Assembly: GCF_023558375.1 (NCBI RefSeq)
Contig: NZ_CP083761.1
Span: 2,970,001 to 3,034,000, forward strand
Direction of reading: 5' to 3'
Length of the DNA: 64,000 nucleotides
Source of the DNA: Chroococcidiopsis sp. CCMEE 29
Lineage (GTDB): Bacteria; Cyanobacteriota; Cyanobacteriia; Cyanobacteriales; Chroococcidiopsidaceae
Part shown: piece after piece, positions 36,939-46,955 of the stretch
Layout: each line of letters starts with the position of its first letter
How positions within the stretch are numbered: the first letter of the stretch is position 1
Notes under the pieces: generated by a model
The model's input: only the letters and a program-made list of their open reading frames with translations
What the model was told of the DNA's origin: nothing
The model's database searches: none
Program-made: the position numbers and the translations under genes

Positions 36939-39900
36939 TTACTGCACCGGACTCAGCTCTTTTTCTGCCACAGCATCAGGATTGGCTTCTGGGGTATCAG
37001 CTTCAGAAGGCGGAACTACTTGCCAGAATTTAGGCAGATACTCTGACCAATTTTGCAAAATTGCCTTCGCCTTTTCTGAACCAGTATATTCTGCATGAGC
37101 TTGAATCAACTCTTGCAACTGCTGCTCCCCAGCCGGACTACTTACTCGTTGCAGTTTGACAATTTCCGGGTTGACTAATTTTGGGAAATTGCCATCTTCA
37201 TCCAAGAAGTAAGCTAAACCACCAGTCATCCCCGCACCCACGTTCCTGCCGACTTTACCGAGGACAACGATCGCGCCACCTGTCATATACTCGCAACAGT
37301 GATCGCCAGCCCCCTCAATCACCGCAGTGCCTTTGGAGTTACGGACGGCAAAGCGCTCCCCAGCTAGACCGTTGGCAAACAGAATGCCGCCAGTCGCACC
37401 GTAGAGACAAGTATTGCCCACAATCACGTTCTGCTCAGGTGCGTAGGTGGCAGATGCTGGTGGCTTAATAATAATTTCACCACCGTGCATCCCCTTACCC
37501 ACATAGTCATTGGCTTCACCTTCTAATCTCAAAATCATGCCAGGGAGGTTGAAAGCACCAAAGCTTTGCCCGACACTGCCTTTAAAGTTGAGGTTGATTT
37601 GCCCTTCAAAGCCACTGTTCCCGTACTGTTGGGCAATCGCTCCTGCCAACCGCGCTCCAATTGTCCGGTCTGTGTTTACCACTTCATAGGTTTTGGTCAC
37701 GCTAGACTGGTTGCGAATCGCCGCTTGAATGTCTGGATCGACCAGCAGTTGGTTATCTAACACCGCGCCGTTGCTGTGAACGCTTTCGTGATTGAGCCAG
37801 CTGCGATCGCTCTTCGCGTCAGGCAATTGGGTAAGGCAATCCAAATTCAGAGCTTGGGTTTTGGTTAGCTGGGCTTCTTGACGAACTTTCAGTAGATCGG
37901 CACGACCAATGATTTCTGACAATGAGCGGTAACCCAATCGTGCCAGCAGCGATCGCACTTCTTCTGCCATAAAGTAGAAGAAATTTACCACATGCTCTGG
38001 CATCCCACTAAAGCGCTTCCGTAAGTCTTCGCGCTGACTGGCAACCCCCACAGGGCAGTTATTGGTGTGACAAATCCGAGCCATAATGCAGCCTTCAGCA
38101 ATCATGGCGATGGAGCCGAAGCCAAATTCTTCTCCACCCATCAACGCGCCCATCATCACATCCCAGCCGCTCTTGAAGCCACCATCGACACGCAGAACCA
38201 CGCGATCGCGCAACTTGTTTTTCATCAACACCCGATGCACTTCTGTTAACCCTAGTTCCCAAGGGCCACCCGCGTGCTTAATTGAGCTGAGCGGTGATGC
38301 TCCGGTGCCGCCATCGTGTCCAGAAATCTGGATAATATCAGCATTCGCTTTAGCCACGCCAGCCGCGACCGTCCCAATGCCGATTTCCGCTACCAGCTTC
38401 ACCGATACCTGCGCCTTCGGATTAATTTGGTGCAGGTCAAAAATCAGCTGAGCCAGGTCTTCAATCGAATAAATATCGTGGTGCGGTGGCGGTGAAATCA
38501 GTGTTACTCCCGGCTTTGTCCGGCGCAGCATGGCAATGTAAGGACTGACCTTTTTCCCAGGCAACTGACCGCCTTCCCCTGGCTTCGCACCTTGAGCGAT
38601 TTTAATTTCAATTTGTTGGGCATTCATCAGGTACTCCGGCGTAACACCAAAGCGACCCGCTGCCACTTGCTTAATCGCACTGGAGGCTGTGTCTCCATTC
38701 CGCAATCCATTTAGGTGCGGCAGTAGTTGGGAATGACCCGACTCATCAACATCATCCAGCACTTTGAACCGTACTGGGTCTTCTCCACCTTCACCGGAGT
38801 TTGATTTGCCACCGATCCGGTTCATGGCGATCGCCAGCACCTCATGAGCTTCCCGCGATAATGCTCCCAAGGACATCCCACCTGTGGCGAACCGCTTGAC
38901 AATTTCCGTGACTGGCTCCACTTCTTCTATTGGGATAGCAGCCCGATCTGACTGGAAGTCCAACAAGTCTCGTAACGCTGTTACTGGTCTGCTCTCTCGA
39001 TGCTTCCTGTAGACTTCGTAGTGGTCGTAGTTCTTTTGATCTGCCACTGCCTTGTGTAGCGCCTTTGCCATTTCGGGGCTGTTCATGTGGTACTCGCCCC
39101 CAGGACGGTACTGAACGAAGCCAAAGTTTTCTAGCTTCTTCACTGTCAGTTGGGGGAAGGCACGTTGGTGGAACGATAGCACTTCCTGAGCGAGTTCGCT
39201 GATGCTTAAACCACCCACCCGCGAGGTTGTGCCATAGAATCCCAGCTCCAACAAATCATGACCAATCCCGATCGCTTCAAAGATTTGCGCCCCTTGATAG
39301 CTTGTTAACAGGGAAATGCCCATCTTAGACAAAATCTTTAATATCCCTGCTTCTACCGCCTTGCGATAGTTTTCTGCTGCCTTCTCCAGCGAGATGGCTG
39401 CGATCTTACCCCGCTCCATGAACTGCTGGGTCTTGGGGTCAGACCACCAACTCCGCACTGTTTCTAACGCGAGATACGGACAAACTGCGCTGGCTCCATA
39501 ACCAATCAGACAAGCAAAGTGATGCGTACTCCAGCACTGGGCAGTATTCACAATCAGGGACACTCTCATCCGCAGTCCCTCACGGATTAGGTGATGGTGT
39601 ACGGCACCCACTGCTAAGAGGGGAGGAATGTAGCTATATTCCGCACCAAGCTTATCAGCATAGCTGTCGCTCAAAATCAGAATTTGTTTACCAGCTCGCA
39701 CAGCTTCAGCTGCCGCAGCTTGTAACTTGCGGACTGCCGCTTCTAGACCTTGAGGACCAGCAGCAATTTCAAACAGAGTTGATAACTCGGCTGTTGCAAA
39801 ATCTGTAGCGGGTTTTACCGAATGGTCTGTTTGCTCATCCGTATCTTTGGTAAACCCGCCTCTGCGGATCGCTTCCAACTCTGCCTCGTTCAATACAGGT

Positions 39901-41690
39901 GAATCAATCCACAGTCTCTTAGCATATTCCGGTTTTGCCTGCAATAAATTCCCTCGCTTGCCCAGCTTCATCTTCAAAGACATCACCAACTTTTCCCGCA
40001 GTGGATCGATTGGGGGGTTTGTTACTTGAGCAAAGCGCTGCTTGAAGTAGTCGTAGAGTAAGTGGGACCTTTCAGATAGTACTGCTAAAGGAATATCATC
40101 CCCCATGCAGAAAGTTGGCTCCTTGCCCTCGCTTGCCATTGGCTGAATTACCATTTCCACATCTTCTGTGGTGTAGCCAAAGGCAATTTGATGCCGTAGC
40201 AAGGTTTGTCTATCAAAAGAGGGGTTAGGGGAAGAAGCGCCATTGTCTTCTGCTTTTTCCTTCGTTCTTAGTTCGCGATGGTACTGTCGCAGCCACTCAC
40301 CGTAGGGTTGCTCCTTAGCGATGCGCTGCTTGATTTCCCAATTCTTCAGGACCTCGTGGGTTTCCAAATCAACGGCAATCATCTGCCCCGGTCCCAGTCT
40401 GCCTTTTTCCACAATTTCTGCTTCCGGCAAGTCTATGACACCGGCTTCTGAAGCCACAACGATGTAGCCATCCCTCGTGATACTGTAGCGGGCGGGACGC
40501 AGTCCGTTACGATCCAGAGTTGCCCCTACTTTCTTGCCATCACTGAACACCAACAGTGCGGGTCCATCCCAAGGCTCCTGAATACCGCTGTAGTATTCAT
40601 AGAAATCAACAATTTCAGGATAGTTATCTAAATCTGGCTGATTCTGGTAAGCCTCTGGCACCATAATCATTAATGCTTCCAGCGGACTCCTACCCGAGCG
40701 TACGAGTAACTCCAGCACGTTGTCTAACGTAGCTGAGTCACTATTATCAATGTGGACAGTGGGCTTGAGCACATCCAACCGATTTTCCCACACTGGATGG
40801 TTCAGGTCTGCCTCTCGCGCCATCATCCAGTTGATGTTACCCAGCAGGGTATTGATCTCCCCGTTGTGACCCAAAAGGCGCATGGGTTGAGCCAGGGGCC
40901 ACTTGGGAAAAGTGTTAGTGCTAAAGCGTCTATGATAGATAGCAAAAGCACTCTTGTAGGCTGGGTTCCTTAAATCTGTATAGACGTCTCCTAGCACAGC
41001 TGAGCGCACCATGCCTTTGTAGACAATTGTGCGATTAGAGAACGAGCAAATGTAGAAATCTTCAGACCAGTTGAGGTTGAGATCGCTCCGGTTCTCTAAT
41101 TCTTTGCCAATGCGTTTGCGTGTTATATAGAACTGCCGCTCAAGTTCATCTCCTCGTAGTGTAGGATGTGCAACCAAAACTTGTGAAATCTGGGGTTGAT
41201 TTTCCCTTGCTTGCACTCCCAAAAGATTCGACTGCACTGGCACTTCTCGCCAGCCCAGTACAGTCAGTCCTTCTTTAACCAACACTTGCTCAACGATTTG
41301 GCGGGCTGTGGTTGCTGCCCGATCTTCCTGGGGTAAAAAGACCATCCCTACCCCGCAATTCTCTGTAGACGGCATTTGCACGCCCTGCTCTGCTAACCAC
41401 TGACTCAACAAGTCCCAGGGAATTGCCGTCATTAGACCGGCTCCATCACCAGAATCTTTGTCAGCACTACAACCGCCTCTGTGTTCCAGACAAGTTAGGG
41501 CAGATAAAGCTTTGACGATCAATTCATGGCTCGCCTGGTTATCGCGGTTGGCAATGAAGCCAACGCCACAGGCATCTCGTTCTTCTACCAACCATCGTGG
41601 TCCGGCAGAGCTGATTAAACCAGAATTTTTGTCTGAGCTTTGATTTACTGCATTCAGTTGTTTGTTTTGATTCACGTGATTGACATCCAT
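36939..41690 (-). CDS. glsF: Ferredoxin-dependent glutamate synthase
   Basis: This 1583-residue enzyme makes two glutamates from glutamine and 2-oxoglutarate. The amidotransferase nucleophile is Cys41 in [11 protein letters not shown], after a 40-residue propeptide. The FMN/synthase part contains [36 protein letters not shown] and the 3Fe-4S cysteines in [15 protein letters not shown]. The loop [15 protein letters not shown] is of the ferredoxin-type enzyme. Residues about 610-628 ([20 protein letters not shown]) are encoded by an inserted palindromic repeat (39805-39862). It starts at ATG 41690. Confidence 0.96.
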   Translation of the reverse strand: MDVNHVNQNKQLNAVNQSSDKNSGLISSAGPRWLVEERDACGVGFIANRDNQASHELIVKALSALTCLEHRGGCSADKDSGDGAGLMTAIPWDLLSQWLAEQGVQMPSTENCGVGMVFLPQEDRAATTARQIVEQVLVKEGLTVLGWREVPVQSNLLGVQARENQPQISQVLVAHPTLRGDELERQFYITRKRIGKELENRSDLNLNWSEDFYICSFSNRTIVYKGMVRSAVLGDVYTDLRNPAYKSAFAIYHRRFSTNTFPKWPLAQPMRLLGHNGEINTLLGNINWMMAREADLNHPVWENRLDVLKPTVHIDNSDSATLDNVLELLVRSGRSPLEALMIMVPEAYQNQPDLDNYPEIVDFYEYYSGIQEPWDGPALLVFSDGKKVGATLDRNGLRPARYSITRDGYIVVASEAGVIDLPEAEIVEKGRLGPGQMIAVDLETHEVLKNWEIKQRIAKEQPYGEWLRQYHRELRTKEKAEDNGASSPNPSFDRQTLLRHQIAFGYTTEDVEMVIQPMASEGKEPTFCMGDDIPLAVLSERSHLLYDYFKQRFAQVTNPPIDPLREKLVMSLKMKLGKRGNLLQAKPEYAKRLWIDSPVLNEAELEAIRRGGFTKDTDEQTDHSVKPATDFATAELSTLFEIAAGPQGLEAAVRKLQAAAAEAVRAGKQILILSDSYADKLGAEYSYIPPLLAVGAVHHHLIREGLRMRVSLIVNTAQCWSTHHFACLIGYGASAVCPYLALETVRSWWSDPKTQQFMERGKIAAISLEKAAENYRKAVEAGILKILSKMGISLLTSYQGAQIFEAIGIGHDLLELGFYGTTSRVGGLSISELAQEVLSFHQRAFPQLTVKKLENFGFVQYRPGGEYHMNSPEMAKALHKAVADQKNYDHYEVYRKHRESRPVTALRDLLDFQSDRAAIPIEEVEPVTEIVKRFATGGMSLGALSREAHEVLAIAMNRIGGKSNSGEGGEDPVRFKVLDDVDESGHSQLLPHLNGLRNGDTASSAIKQVAAGRFGVTPEYLMNAQQIEIKIAQGAKPGEGGQLPGKKVSPYIAMLRRTKPGVTLISPPPHHDIYSIEDLAQLIFDLHQINPKAQVSVKLVAEIGIGTVAAGVAKANADIIQISGHDGGTGASPLSSIKHAGGPWELGLTEVHRVLMKNKLRDRVVLRVDGGFKSGWDVMMGALMGGEEFGFGSIAMIAEGCIMARICHTNNCPVGVASQREDLRKRFSGMPEHVVNFFYFMAEEVRSLLARLGYRSLSEIIGRADLLKVRQEAQLTKTQALNLDCLTQLPDAKSDRSWLNHESVHSNGAVLDNQLLVDPDIQAAIRNQSSVTKTYEVVNTDRTIGARLAGAIAQQYGNSGFEGQINLNFKGSVGQSFGAFNLPGMILRLEGEANDYVGKGMHGGEIIIKPPASATYAPEQNVIVGNTCLYGATGGILFANGLAGERFAVRNSKGTAVIEGAGDHCCEYMTGGAIVVLGKVGRNVGAGMTGGLAYFLDEDGNFPKLVNPEIVKLQRVSSPAGEQQLQELIQAHAEYTGSEKAKAILQNWSEYLPKFWQVVPPSEADTPEANPDAVAEKELSPVQ
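39805..39862. repeat. Palindromic repeat inserted in-frame in glsF
   Basis: The arms GTAGCGGGTTTTACC and TTTGGTAAACCCGCCTC bound about 58 bp inside glsF. It is the same family as 17435, 29558, 29646 and 58910. On the coding strand it is read RGGFTKDT…KPA. Confidence 0.8.
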
Positions 41691-42286
41691 AGCCTGGTCC
41701 TAACTTATTCTTTGCCTGAGCAGAGCGGAAATATATTCAGGGCGGTTAATTCTGTCAAGTATCTATATTTAATAACGACAGAACAGCCGCAAGACAGAGA
41801 AACAAAATTTAGTAAAAATTATTCAACGAGTTTATCCTGTGGATTGATGTCGCGATCGCTTGAATGGAGCGTGGATATAATGCAACAAACCTGTTTCTGA
41901 AGCTGCCATTCAACTTAAACAGCAACGGAGTTAAGGTTATTACGAAACACCTAGACTTGACAATTCCTGAGTGCGACTCTAAAAAGCGCCAGTGAGCTTG
42001 AACACTCTTTAGCGCCTTTTAGCAGTTAGAACTGGGTTGAGGATAAAACCAACAAGTTCTATTAAAGAGTTCACCACCAACTCTTGTGTCACCGTCCGGT
42101 TTGAGTCAAGATTTTTAACACGCCAATTCCTGGGTCAGGCTTGAACGTAGTTGGTTGTGTGCCAACACGGTCATCAAGCCGCTTCTACCATTATGCCGTT
42201 AAGGCTAAAAAGAAAAGTCATTAATTTTTAATATTCGACGAAAAATTTTACATTTACAGTGAGGAGTGAGGAGTGAGGAGTGAGGA
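41691..42286. other. Intergenic region upstream of glsF and the glycosidase
   Basis: Divergent promoter region of about 600 bp. It holds an imperfect hairpin at 41979-42022 (CTAAAAAGCGCC … GCGCCTTTTAG) and, at its right end, the TGAGGAG repeat. I looked for an NtcA site for glsF and found only a weak GTA-N8-TAA at 41759-41772. No gene. Confidence 0.4.
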
Positions 42287-42294
42287 GTGAGGAG
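42260..42294 (+). repeat. TGAGGAG ×5 tandem repeat forming RBS and start codon
   Basis: Five perfect 7-mers TGAGGAG. Each unit offers a GAGGAG ribosome-binding site and, across the junction, a GTG codon. The last GTG (42287) starts the glycosidase frame; the GTG 21 bp earlier in the same frame meets TGA after five codons. Confidence 0.9.
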
Positions 42295-44191
42295 TAGAAG
42301 GACTAAAGCAAAACTGAAATTTATCCCGCCACTGCTAACAAGTTCCCTGTGGTTGGCATTCGCCTCTGCTACCATTGCCCAACCGTTGCTGACAAATCCA
42401 GCTTCGACAGCCCCCCATCACCTGATTTACTCACGACGCTTGCTTTCCACAGGTACTCAAGTTTCCTTAAATGGTAAGACTTTGCCTGTTGCTTGGAGCC
42501 AGTGGCAAACGAATACAAAGGAAGGCATTCACACTGCTATCAGTGACGCAGGAGCTATGCAAATTTTGGGAGTGGAGCTGTTAGACACAAAGGAGGCAGC
42601 AAAACAACCTGTGCAATGGTTCTCCCAACCAATTACCCTGGCAAGCTGGCAAAACGGAGGATACCGCTATCTGGATGTAACGCAGTTGGTGAGTTTGGGG
42701 GGTTGGCAGATCCAAGCTGATCGCGGCATTTTACGCATCAACACACCCACAGCTAGAATGCAAGCAATTCGTCAGGGCAAACAAGCTTGGGGCGATCGCC
42801 TTGTCGTTGATTTAGATCGCCCAACTTTCTGGCAAGTCACACAACAGCCACCACCACCTAAGCCCAAACTGCAACCGCCGACCTCCCTAATCCCGATTCC
42901 TAAACCGCCGCCGACTCAAGAATGGCTGATCGCAGTCAATGCCACAGCCGATCCAGCGTTGATTCAACAATTTAATCCCAGCTCACCTAACCCATCAAAT
43001 ACCACGGATACCGCCCAAACACCCTTAATCAAGCTGGAAACTGCTCCAAACTTAACAACTATCCGCATCCGTCTTCCAGTTGGTCTATCTCCTCGTGTTA
43101 CCACCTTGCCTAACCCGAATCGATTAGTGATCGATCTTCGACCAGACGCAATGGTAGAGCGAGATATTCTCTGGTCTCAAGGAGTGCGCTGGCGACAGCA
43201 GTTCGTTAATTTAGGCGACTCCCGCTTCCCCGTTGTCTGGTTGGAGATTAACCCTCGCGCTGTGGGACTAACGCTTAAACCGATTTGGAGTGAAACTTCC
43301 ACCCTTGTAGGTGTTGCCCCAATCATCACCACTGCTCAGCGTTATTCAGCTGTTGCCGCGATTAATGGTGGTTTTTTTAATCGCAATAACAAGTTACCTT
43401 TAGGGGCAATTCGTCGCGACGATCGCTGGTTGTCGAGTCCAATCCTCAATCGAGGTGCGATCGCTTGGAATGATGCTGGGCAAGTAAAAATCGGTCGTCT
43501 CAGCCTTCAGGAAACCCTGATTACGGCAACTGGACAGCGTTTGCCCATTTTGACTCTCAACAGCGGCTATGTTCAGCCTGGTATTGCCCGCTACTCCTCT
43601 GAATGGGGAGTAACCTACACCCCCTTGAGTGACAACGAATTGATTGTGGTTGTTCAGAACAATCAAGTCACTGGTCAACTTCCAGGGGGTGCCGCCAGTA
43701 AAACCGCCTTTCCTATTCCGCCAAATGGGTACTTGTTAGCCGTTCGGGGTAACAACGCTGCCGCTAATTTTCTGCCGGCTGGTACTCTCCTCCGTCAAGA
43801 AAGTGCCACTCAGCCAGCGGACTTCACCCGTTACCCTCAAATTCTGGGAGCAGGTCCACTTCTCGTTCAAAATCGTCAGATTGTTCTCGATGCCAAAGCT
43901 GAAGGATTCAGTGACGCTTTTATTCGCGAAAAAGCTGCTCGCAGCGCGATTTGTACAACAGAATCAGGCATTCTGTTGATTGCCGCCGTTCACAACCGTG
44001 TTGGTGCAGACGGTCCCAGCTTGACGGAAATTGCCAAAGTTATGCAGCAACTCGGATGCGTTGATGCTCTTAATCTGGATGGTGGTAGCTCTACCAGTCT
44101 TTACCTGGGGGGACAACTGCTTAATCGCTCACCCCGTACTGCTGCTCGTGTTCACAATGGTTTGGGTGTTTTCCTTCAACCTCGTCCTTAA
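42287..44191 (+). CDS. Secreted phosphodiester glycosidase family protein (NAGPA-like)
   Basis: This 634-residue protein begins with a basic segment and hydrophobic signal (MRSRRTKAKLKF, then LTSSLWLAFASATIAQ). A first half with copper-amine-oxidase-N-like and AMIN-like stretches (YRYLDVTQLVSLGGWQIQ; TIRIRLPVGLSPRVTTLP) and a Pro-rich linker lead to the DUF2233/NAGPA domain: VAAINGGFFNRNNKLPLGAI, then IAKVMQQLGCVDALNLDGGS with STSLYLGG. Relatives remove GlcNAc from phosphodiesters. It is probably periplasmic. The start codon GTG 42287 lies within the TGAGGAG repeat. Confidence 0.82.
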   Translation: MRSRRTKAKLKFIPPLLTSSLWLAFASATIAQPLLTNPASTAPHHLIYSRRLLSTGTQVSLNGKTLPVAWSQWQTNTKEGIHTAISDAGAMQILGVELLDTKEAAKQPVQWFSQPITLASWQNGGYRYLDVTQLVSLGGWQIQADRGILRINTPTARMQAIRQGKQAWGDRLVVDLDRPTFWQVTQQPPPPKPKLQPPTSLIPIPKPPPTQEWLIAVNATADPALIQQFNPSSPNPSNTTDTAQTPLIKLETAPNLTTIRIRLPVGLSPRVTTLPNPNRLVIDLRPDAMVERDILWSQGVRWRQQFVNLGDSRFPVVWLEINPRAVGLTLKPIWSETSTLVGVAPIITTAQRYSAVAAINGGFFNRNNKLPLGAIRRDDRWLSSPILNRGAIAWNDAGQVKIGRLSLQETLITATGQRLPILTLNSGYVQPGIARYSSEWGVTYTPLSDNELIVVVQNNQVTGQLPGGAASKTAFPIPPNGYLLAVRGNNAAANFLPAGTLLRQESATQPADFTRYPQILGAGPLLVQNRQIVLDAKAEGFSDAFIREKAARSAICTTESGILLIAAVHNRVGADGPSLTEIAKVMQQLGCVDALNLDGGSSTSLYLGGQLLNRSPRTAARVHNGLGVFLQPRP

Positions 44192-44630
44192 TAAGCTGTT
44201 GTGCATTTAAACTGCATCGTGTTGGCATCAAGGGAAGCAGGGGAGGCAGGAGAACTCGGGGCCCCCACGAAGTGGGGATTAGGGGCAGCAGGGGAGGCAA
44301 GAGTGTAATCCAAAATCCAAAATCCAAAATCTAAAATCCCCTAACCCCTCGCCCCTCACCCTTCGCAAATTAAAGCTTACTCAAAGCTACTAATTGGTTA
44401 ATGAAGACTTGATAAAATTTACTCAAAACTACTAATTGGTTGATGAAGACTTGATGTGGAATAAATTAATCAGTATTTTCAGGGGTGACAGAAACCAGGG
44501 TAGGTTTGTTATCTTGGGCTATGGTTAGATTTGCTTAATTATTTCTACGGTTAACATCGTCCTAGTATTTTTAATTAATTTCAGTTATTCACCCATTTGC
44601 TGCGCTTAGCAGTTCCCAGGAGAGAAAATA
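44192..44630. other. Repeat-rich intergenic region
   Basis: It holds GGGGAGGCAGG-type G-rich repeats with a CCCCCACGAAGTGGGG hairpin (44261-44276), a TCCAAAA heptamer run (44306-44338), CCCCTAA/CCCCTCG heptamers (44337-44362) and a 37-bp direct repeat, period 42 (44377-44413 and 44419-44455). No gene. Confidence 0.7.
44377..44455. repeat. Direct repeat, two 37-bp copies, period 42
   Basis: TTACTCAAA(G/A)CTACTAATTGG … GAAGACTTGAT occurs twice with two mismatches, upstream of the cupin gene. Confidence 0.85.
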
Positions 44631-45047
44631 ATGGTTCAAGCTCAAGAAACTTCCCAAGCGCCTAGTCTACCGCTACCACCATCTGTCACCCCTAGAACTA
44701 TCGCTGCCACCGAATTACGTCCTTGGGGTTCCTTCACTATTTTAGAAGAAGGGCGAGGATATAAGATTAAGCGAATTGAAGTCAAGCCCGGACACCGCCT
44801 TAGTCTGCAAATGCATCATCATCGCAGCGAACACTGGATTGTTGTTTCTGGTACAGCAAAAGTTACTTGCGGCGATCAAGAAATATTGCTCAGCAACAAT
44901 CAATCTACTTATGTGCCCCAGTGTACAAATCATCGTCTAGAAAATCCCGGCGTAATTCCCCTGGTATTAATTGAAGTTCAAAATGGCGAATACTTAGGAG
45001 AAGACGATATTATTCGGTTTCAAGACGACTACGCTCGGACTAAATGA
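44631..45047 (+). CDS. Cupin protein, type II phosphomannose isomerase C-terminal domain-like
   Basis: This 138-residue protein resembles the stand-alone C-terminal cupin of bifunctional mannose-1-phosphate guanylyltransferase/phosphomannose isomerase. It has RPWGSFTILEEGRGYKIKRI, the metal-binding LSLQMHHHRSEHWIVVSGTA, TYVPQCTNHRLENPG and IEVQNGEYLGEDDI. It may interconvert mannose-6-P and fructose-6-P or act as a related sugar-phosphate isomerase. AGGAGAG precedes ATG 44631. No guanylyltransferase gene is adjacent. Confidence 0.88.
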   Translation: MVQAQETSQAPSLPLPPSVTPRTIAATELRPWGSFTILEEGRGYKIKRIEVKPGHRLSLQMHHHRSEHWIVVSGTAKVTCGDQEILLSNNQSTYVPQCTNHRLENPGVIPLVLIEVQNGEYLGEDDIIRFQDDYARTK

Positions 45048-45262
45048 GAGCAGGGGGAGGCAGGGGAAGAGGACGCGGGGACACCCCGACACGGTGACGC
45101 GGAGAGAGAATGAGGCGCTTTGCGCCTCACAGGACAAAGCTTCTATTGAGCATGAGTAATCTTTGTCTGGAATGTCACCGCGTCACCGTGTCCTCTTCCT
45201 CACTCGATCAACCACTGCGCTTGCTACGATAGGATTGATTCAAAAGACTGATTCTGAAGCGA
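45048..45262. repeat. GC-rich inverted-repeat block
   Basis: GAAGAGGACGCGGGGACACC…ACACGGTGACGCGG (45065-45102) is matched in inverse orientation by GTCACCGCGTCACCGTGTCC…TCTTCCTC (45175-45203). A compact hairpin TGAGGCGC-TTT-GCGCCTCA sits between (45111-45129). This can fold as one large stem-loop between the cupin and hesB genes. Confidence 0.7.
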
Positions 45263-45604
45263 ATGATTTATCTTAGCCCATCTGCTGCTAATGAAATTAA
45301 GCGTCTGAGGTCAAAGCAGAGTCATCCGAATATCTTATTTCGTTTACAGGTTCAAGCTGGTGGCTGTTCTGGCTTGCTCTACGATACAACGTTTGACGAA
45401 GCAGTGATGGAAGGCGATCGCGTTTACAACTGTAGTGGCATTTCTGTTGTAGTGGATGCCCAAAGCTTGAGTTATGTTAGCAATCTGACACTTGATTACT
45501 CTGAAGACCTCATGGGCGGTGGTTTTCGCTTTCACAATCCTCAGGCGATCGCTAGTTGTGGTTGTGGTAACTCTTTCTCTGTAAAGGCAGCTACGCCAAC
45601 TTAA
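45263..45604 (+). CDS. HesB/IscA-type iron-sulfur assembly protein
   Basis: This 113-residue A-type carrier has the three conserved cysteines: one in VQAGGCSGLLY and two in ASCGCGNSF. IYLSPSAANEIKRLR is at the N-terminus. It carries Fe-S clusters or iron to apo-proteins. It starts at ATG 45263 and ends about 100 bp before rpsL on the same strand, so it may be co-transcribed with the str operon. Confidence 0.92.
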   Translation: MIYLSPSAANEIKRLRSKQSHPNILFRLQVQAGGCSGLLYDTTFDEAVMEGDRVYNCSGISVVVDAQSLSYVSNLTLDYSEDLMGGGFRFHNPQAIASCGCGNSFSVKAATPT

Positions 45605-45706
45605 GTTAAGTGGTAAATTAATTATAGTTTGACAGCAAACCAGTAAAATCGATATAATCAGAATTTGTTAAAATTAGAGCAGCAAAAAATTTACGCGCTG
45701 TAACAC

Positions 45707-46084
45707 ATGCCAACTATACAGCAGCTTATCCGTGACGAACGTCAGATAGCTAGCACGAAAACCAAGTCTCCAGCTCTGAAGCAATGCCCACAGCGTCGTG
45801 GTGTTTGCACGAGAGTCTATACAACTACGCCCAAAAAACCCAACTCAGCCCTGCGAAAAGTGGCAAGAGTGCGCCTTACTTCTGGGTTTGAAGTGACAGC
45901 TTACATTCCAGGCATTGGTCACAACTTGCAAGAACACTCAGTTGTCATGATTCGTGGTGGTCGGGTCAAAGACTTACCAGGGGTGCGATACCACATTATT
46001 CGTGGCACCTTAGATACAGCCGGAGTTAAAGATCGTCGTCAAGGTCGCTCAAAGTATGGCACAAAGCGACCCAAGTCGACTTAA
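45707..46084 (+). CDS. rpsL: 30S ribosomal protein S12
   Basis: This 125-residue protein has the fully conserved [12 protein letters not shown] start, [38 protein letters not shown] and [20 protein letters not shown]. Residues of the streptomycin-sensitive decoding loop (TPKKPNSA) are wild-type. It is the first gene of the str operon. Confidence 0.98.
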   Translation: MPTIQQLIRDERQIASTKTKSPALKQCPQRRGVCTRVYTTTPKKPNSALRKVARVRLTSGFEVTAYIPGIGHNLQEHSVVMIRGGRVKDLPGVRYHIIRGTLDTAGVKDRRQGRSKYGTKRPKST

Positions 46085-46398
46085 GCTTTGTGCTTGAATT
46101 CCCTGGAAAAAGGTTTTGTAAAATGCTGTAGTAGGCACAAAGTCTGCTACAGTGCTTGAAAAACTGCTGAATGGCAAAGCTTCGTGCCTCCCACTAATTT
46201 CTAGGAGGTACACTTAGTGGTGAAAGGGCTGGTAAACCAGATCATTCTTAGAATTTCAGTATTATGCTATTTAGCGGGAACTTCTTTTACTGTTTGAAGT
46301 AACAAAGTTAACATTTAGTATAAATACTGAAACACTAAAAACTATTGTCTAACTTCCGTTTAATCTAGTCGTCGCCAAATAATTCTGAAGGCTTACGT
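46085..46398. other. Long rpsL–rpsG spacer
   Basis: This 314-bp spacer within the str operon carries an imperfect hairpin (CTGTAGTA … TGCTACAG, 46128-46154) and a small open frame with a strong ribosome-binding site at 46217-46297 (separate entry). Confidence 0.5.
46217..46297 (+). CDS. Possible 26-residue leader peptide between rpsL and rpsG
   Basis: AGGAGGT at 46203-46209 lies 7 bases before GTG 46217. The frame reads MVKGLVNQIILRISVLCYLA and six more residues, then TGA. The strong ribosome-binding site in an intra-operon spacer is notable, but the peptide is short, matches nothing I know and may be chance. Confidence 0.3.
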   Translation: MVKGLVNQIILRISVLCYLAGTSFTV

Positions 46399-46869
46399 AT
46401 GTCTCGTCGTACTGTTGCTCAAAAGCGCCCTGTCCCCCCTGACTCCGTGTATAACAGTCGCCTCATTAGTATGATGATGCGACGGGTAATGCATAGTGGC
46501 AAGAAATCAATTGCCGCGGGGATTATTTATGATGCCCTGAAAACAATAGAAGAGCGAACTGGTGCCGAGCCGCTCGAAACGTTTGAAAGAGCGGTGCGAA
46601 ATGCAACGCCTTTGGTGGAAGTCAAAGCTCGTAGGGTGGGAGGGGCAACCTACCAAGTCCCAATGGAAGTCCGTGCTGAAAGGGGTACGGCGCTGGCATT
46701 ACGCTGGCTGATCCAATTTTCTAGACAACGCCCTGGTCGCTCTATGGCTAGTAAATTGGCAAATGAACTGATGGATGCTGCAAACGAGACTGGAAATGCA
46801 ATTCGTAAACGGGAAGAAACTCACCGGATGGCTGAAGCCAATAAGGCATTTGCCCACTATCGGTACTAA
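46399..46869 (+). CDS. rpsG: 30S ribosomal protein S7
   Basis: This 156-residue primary 16S rRNA-binding protein starts [20 protein letters not shown] and contains [40 protein letters not shown] and [20 protein letters not shown], all conserved. Second gene of the str operon, 86 bp before fusA. Confidence 0.98.
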   Translation: MSRRTVAQKRPVPPDSVYNSRLISMMMRRVMHSGKKSIAAGIIYDALKTIEERTGAEPLETFERAVRNATPLVEVKARRVGGATYQVPMEVRAERGTALALRWLIQFSRQRPGRSMASKLANELMDAANETGNAIRKREETHRMAEANKAFAHYRY

Positions 46870-46955
46870 GTCTCTAGGACGGTTTTCCGTAAAAGTATAA
46901 AATCTTAACACAGAGTAACATAGAGATACCTGCGGCAAGACTCAAGGAGGAAGTT

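Noticed and set aside
41759-41772. Possible NtcA site before glsF (GTA-N8-TAA).
   Set aside because: It misses the TAC half-site and no matching -10 at the right distance was seen.
41640-41900. An 86-codon plus-strand frame upstream of glsF.
   Set aside because: It overlaps the conserved start of glsF, has no ribosome-binding site and has an unnatural composition.
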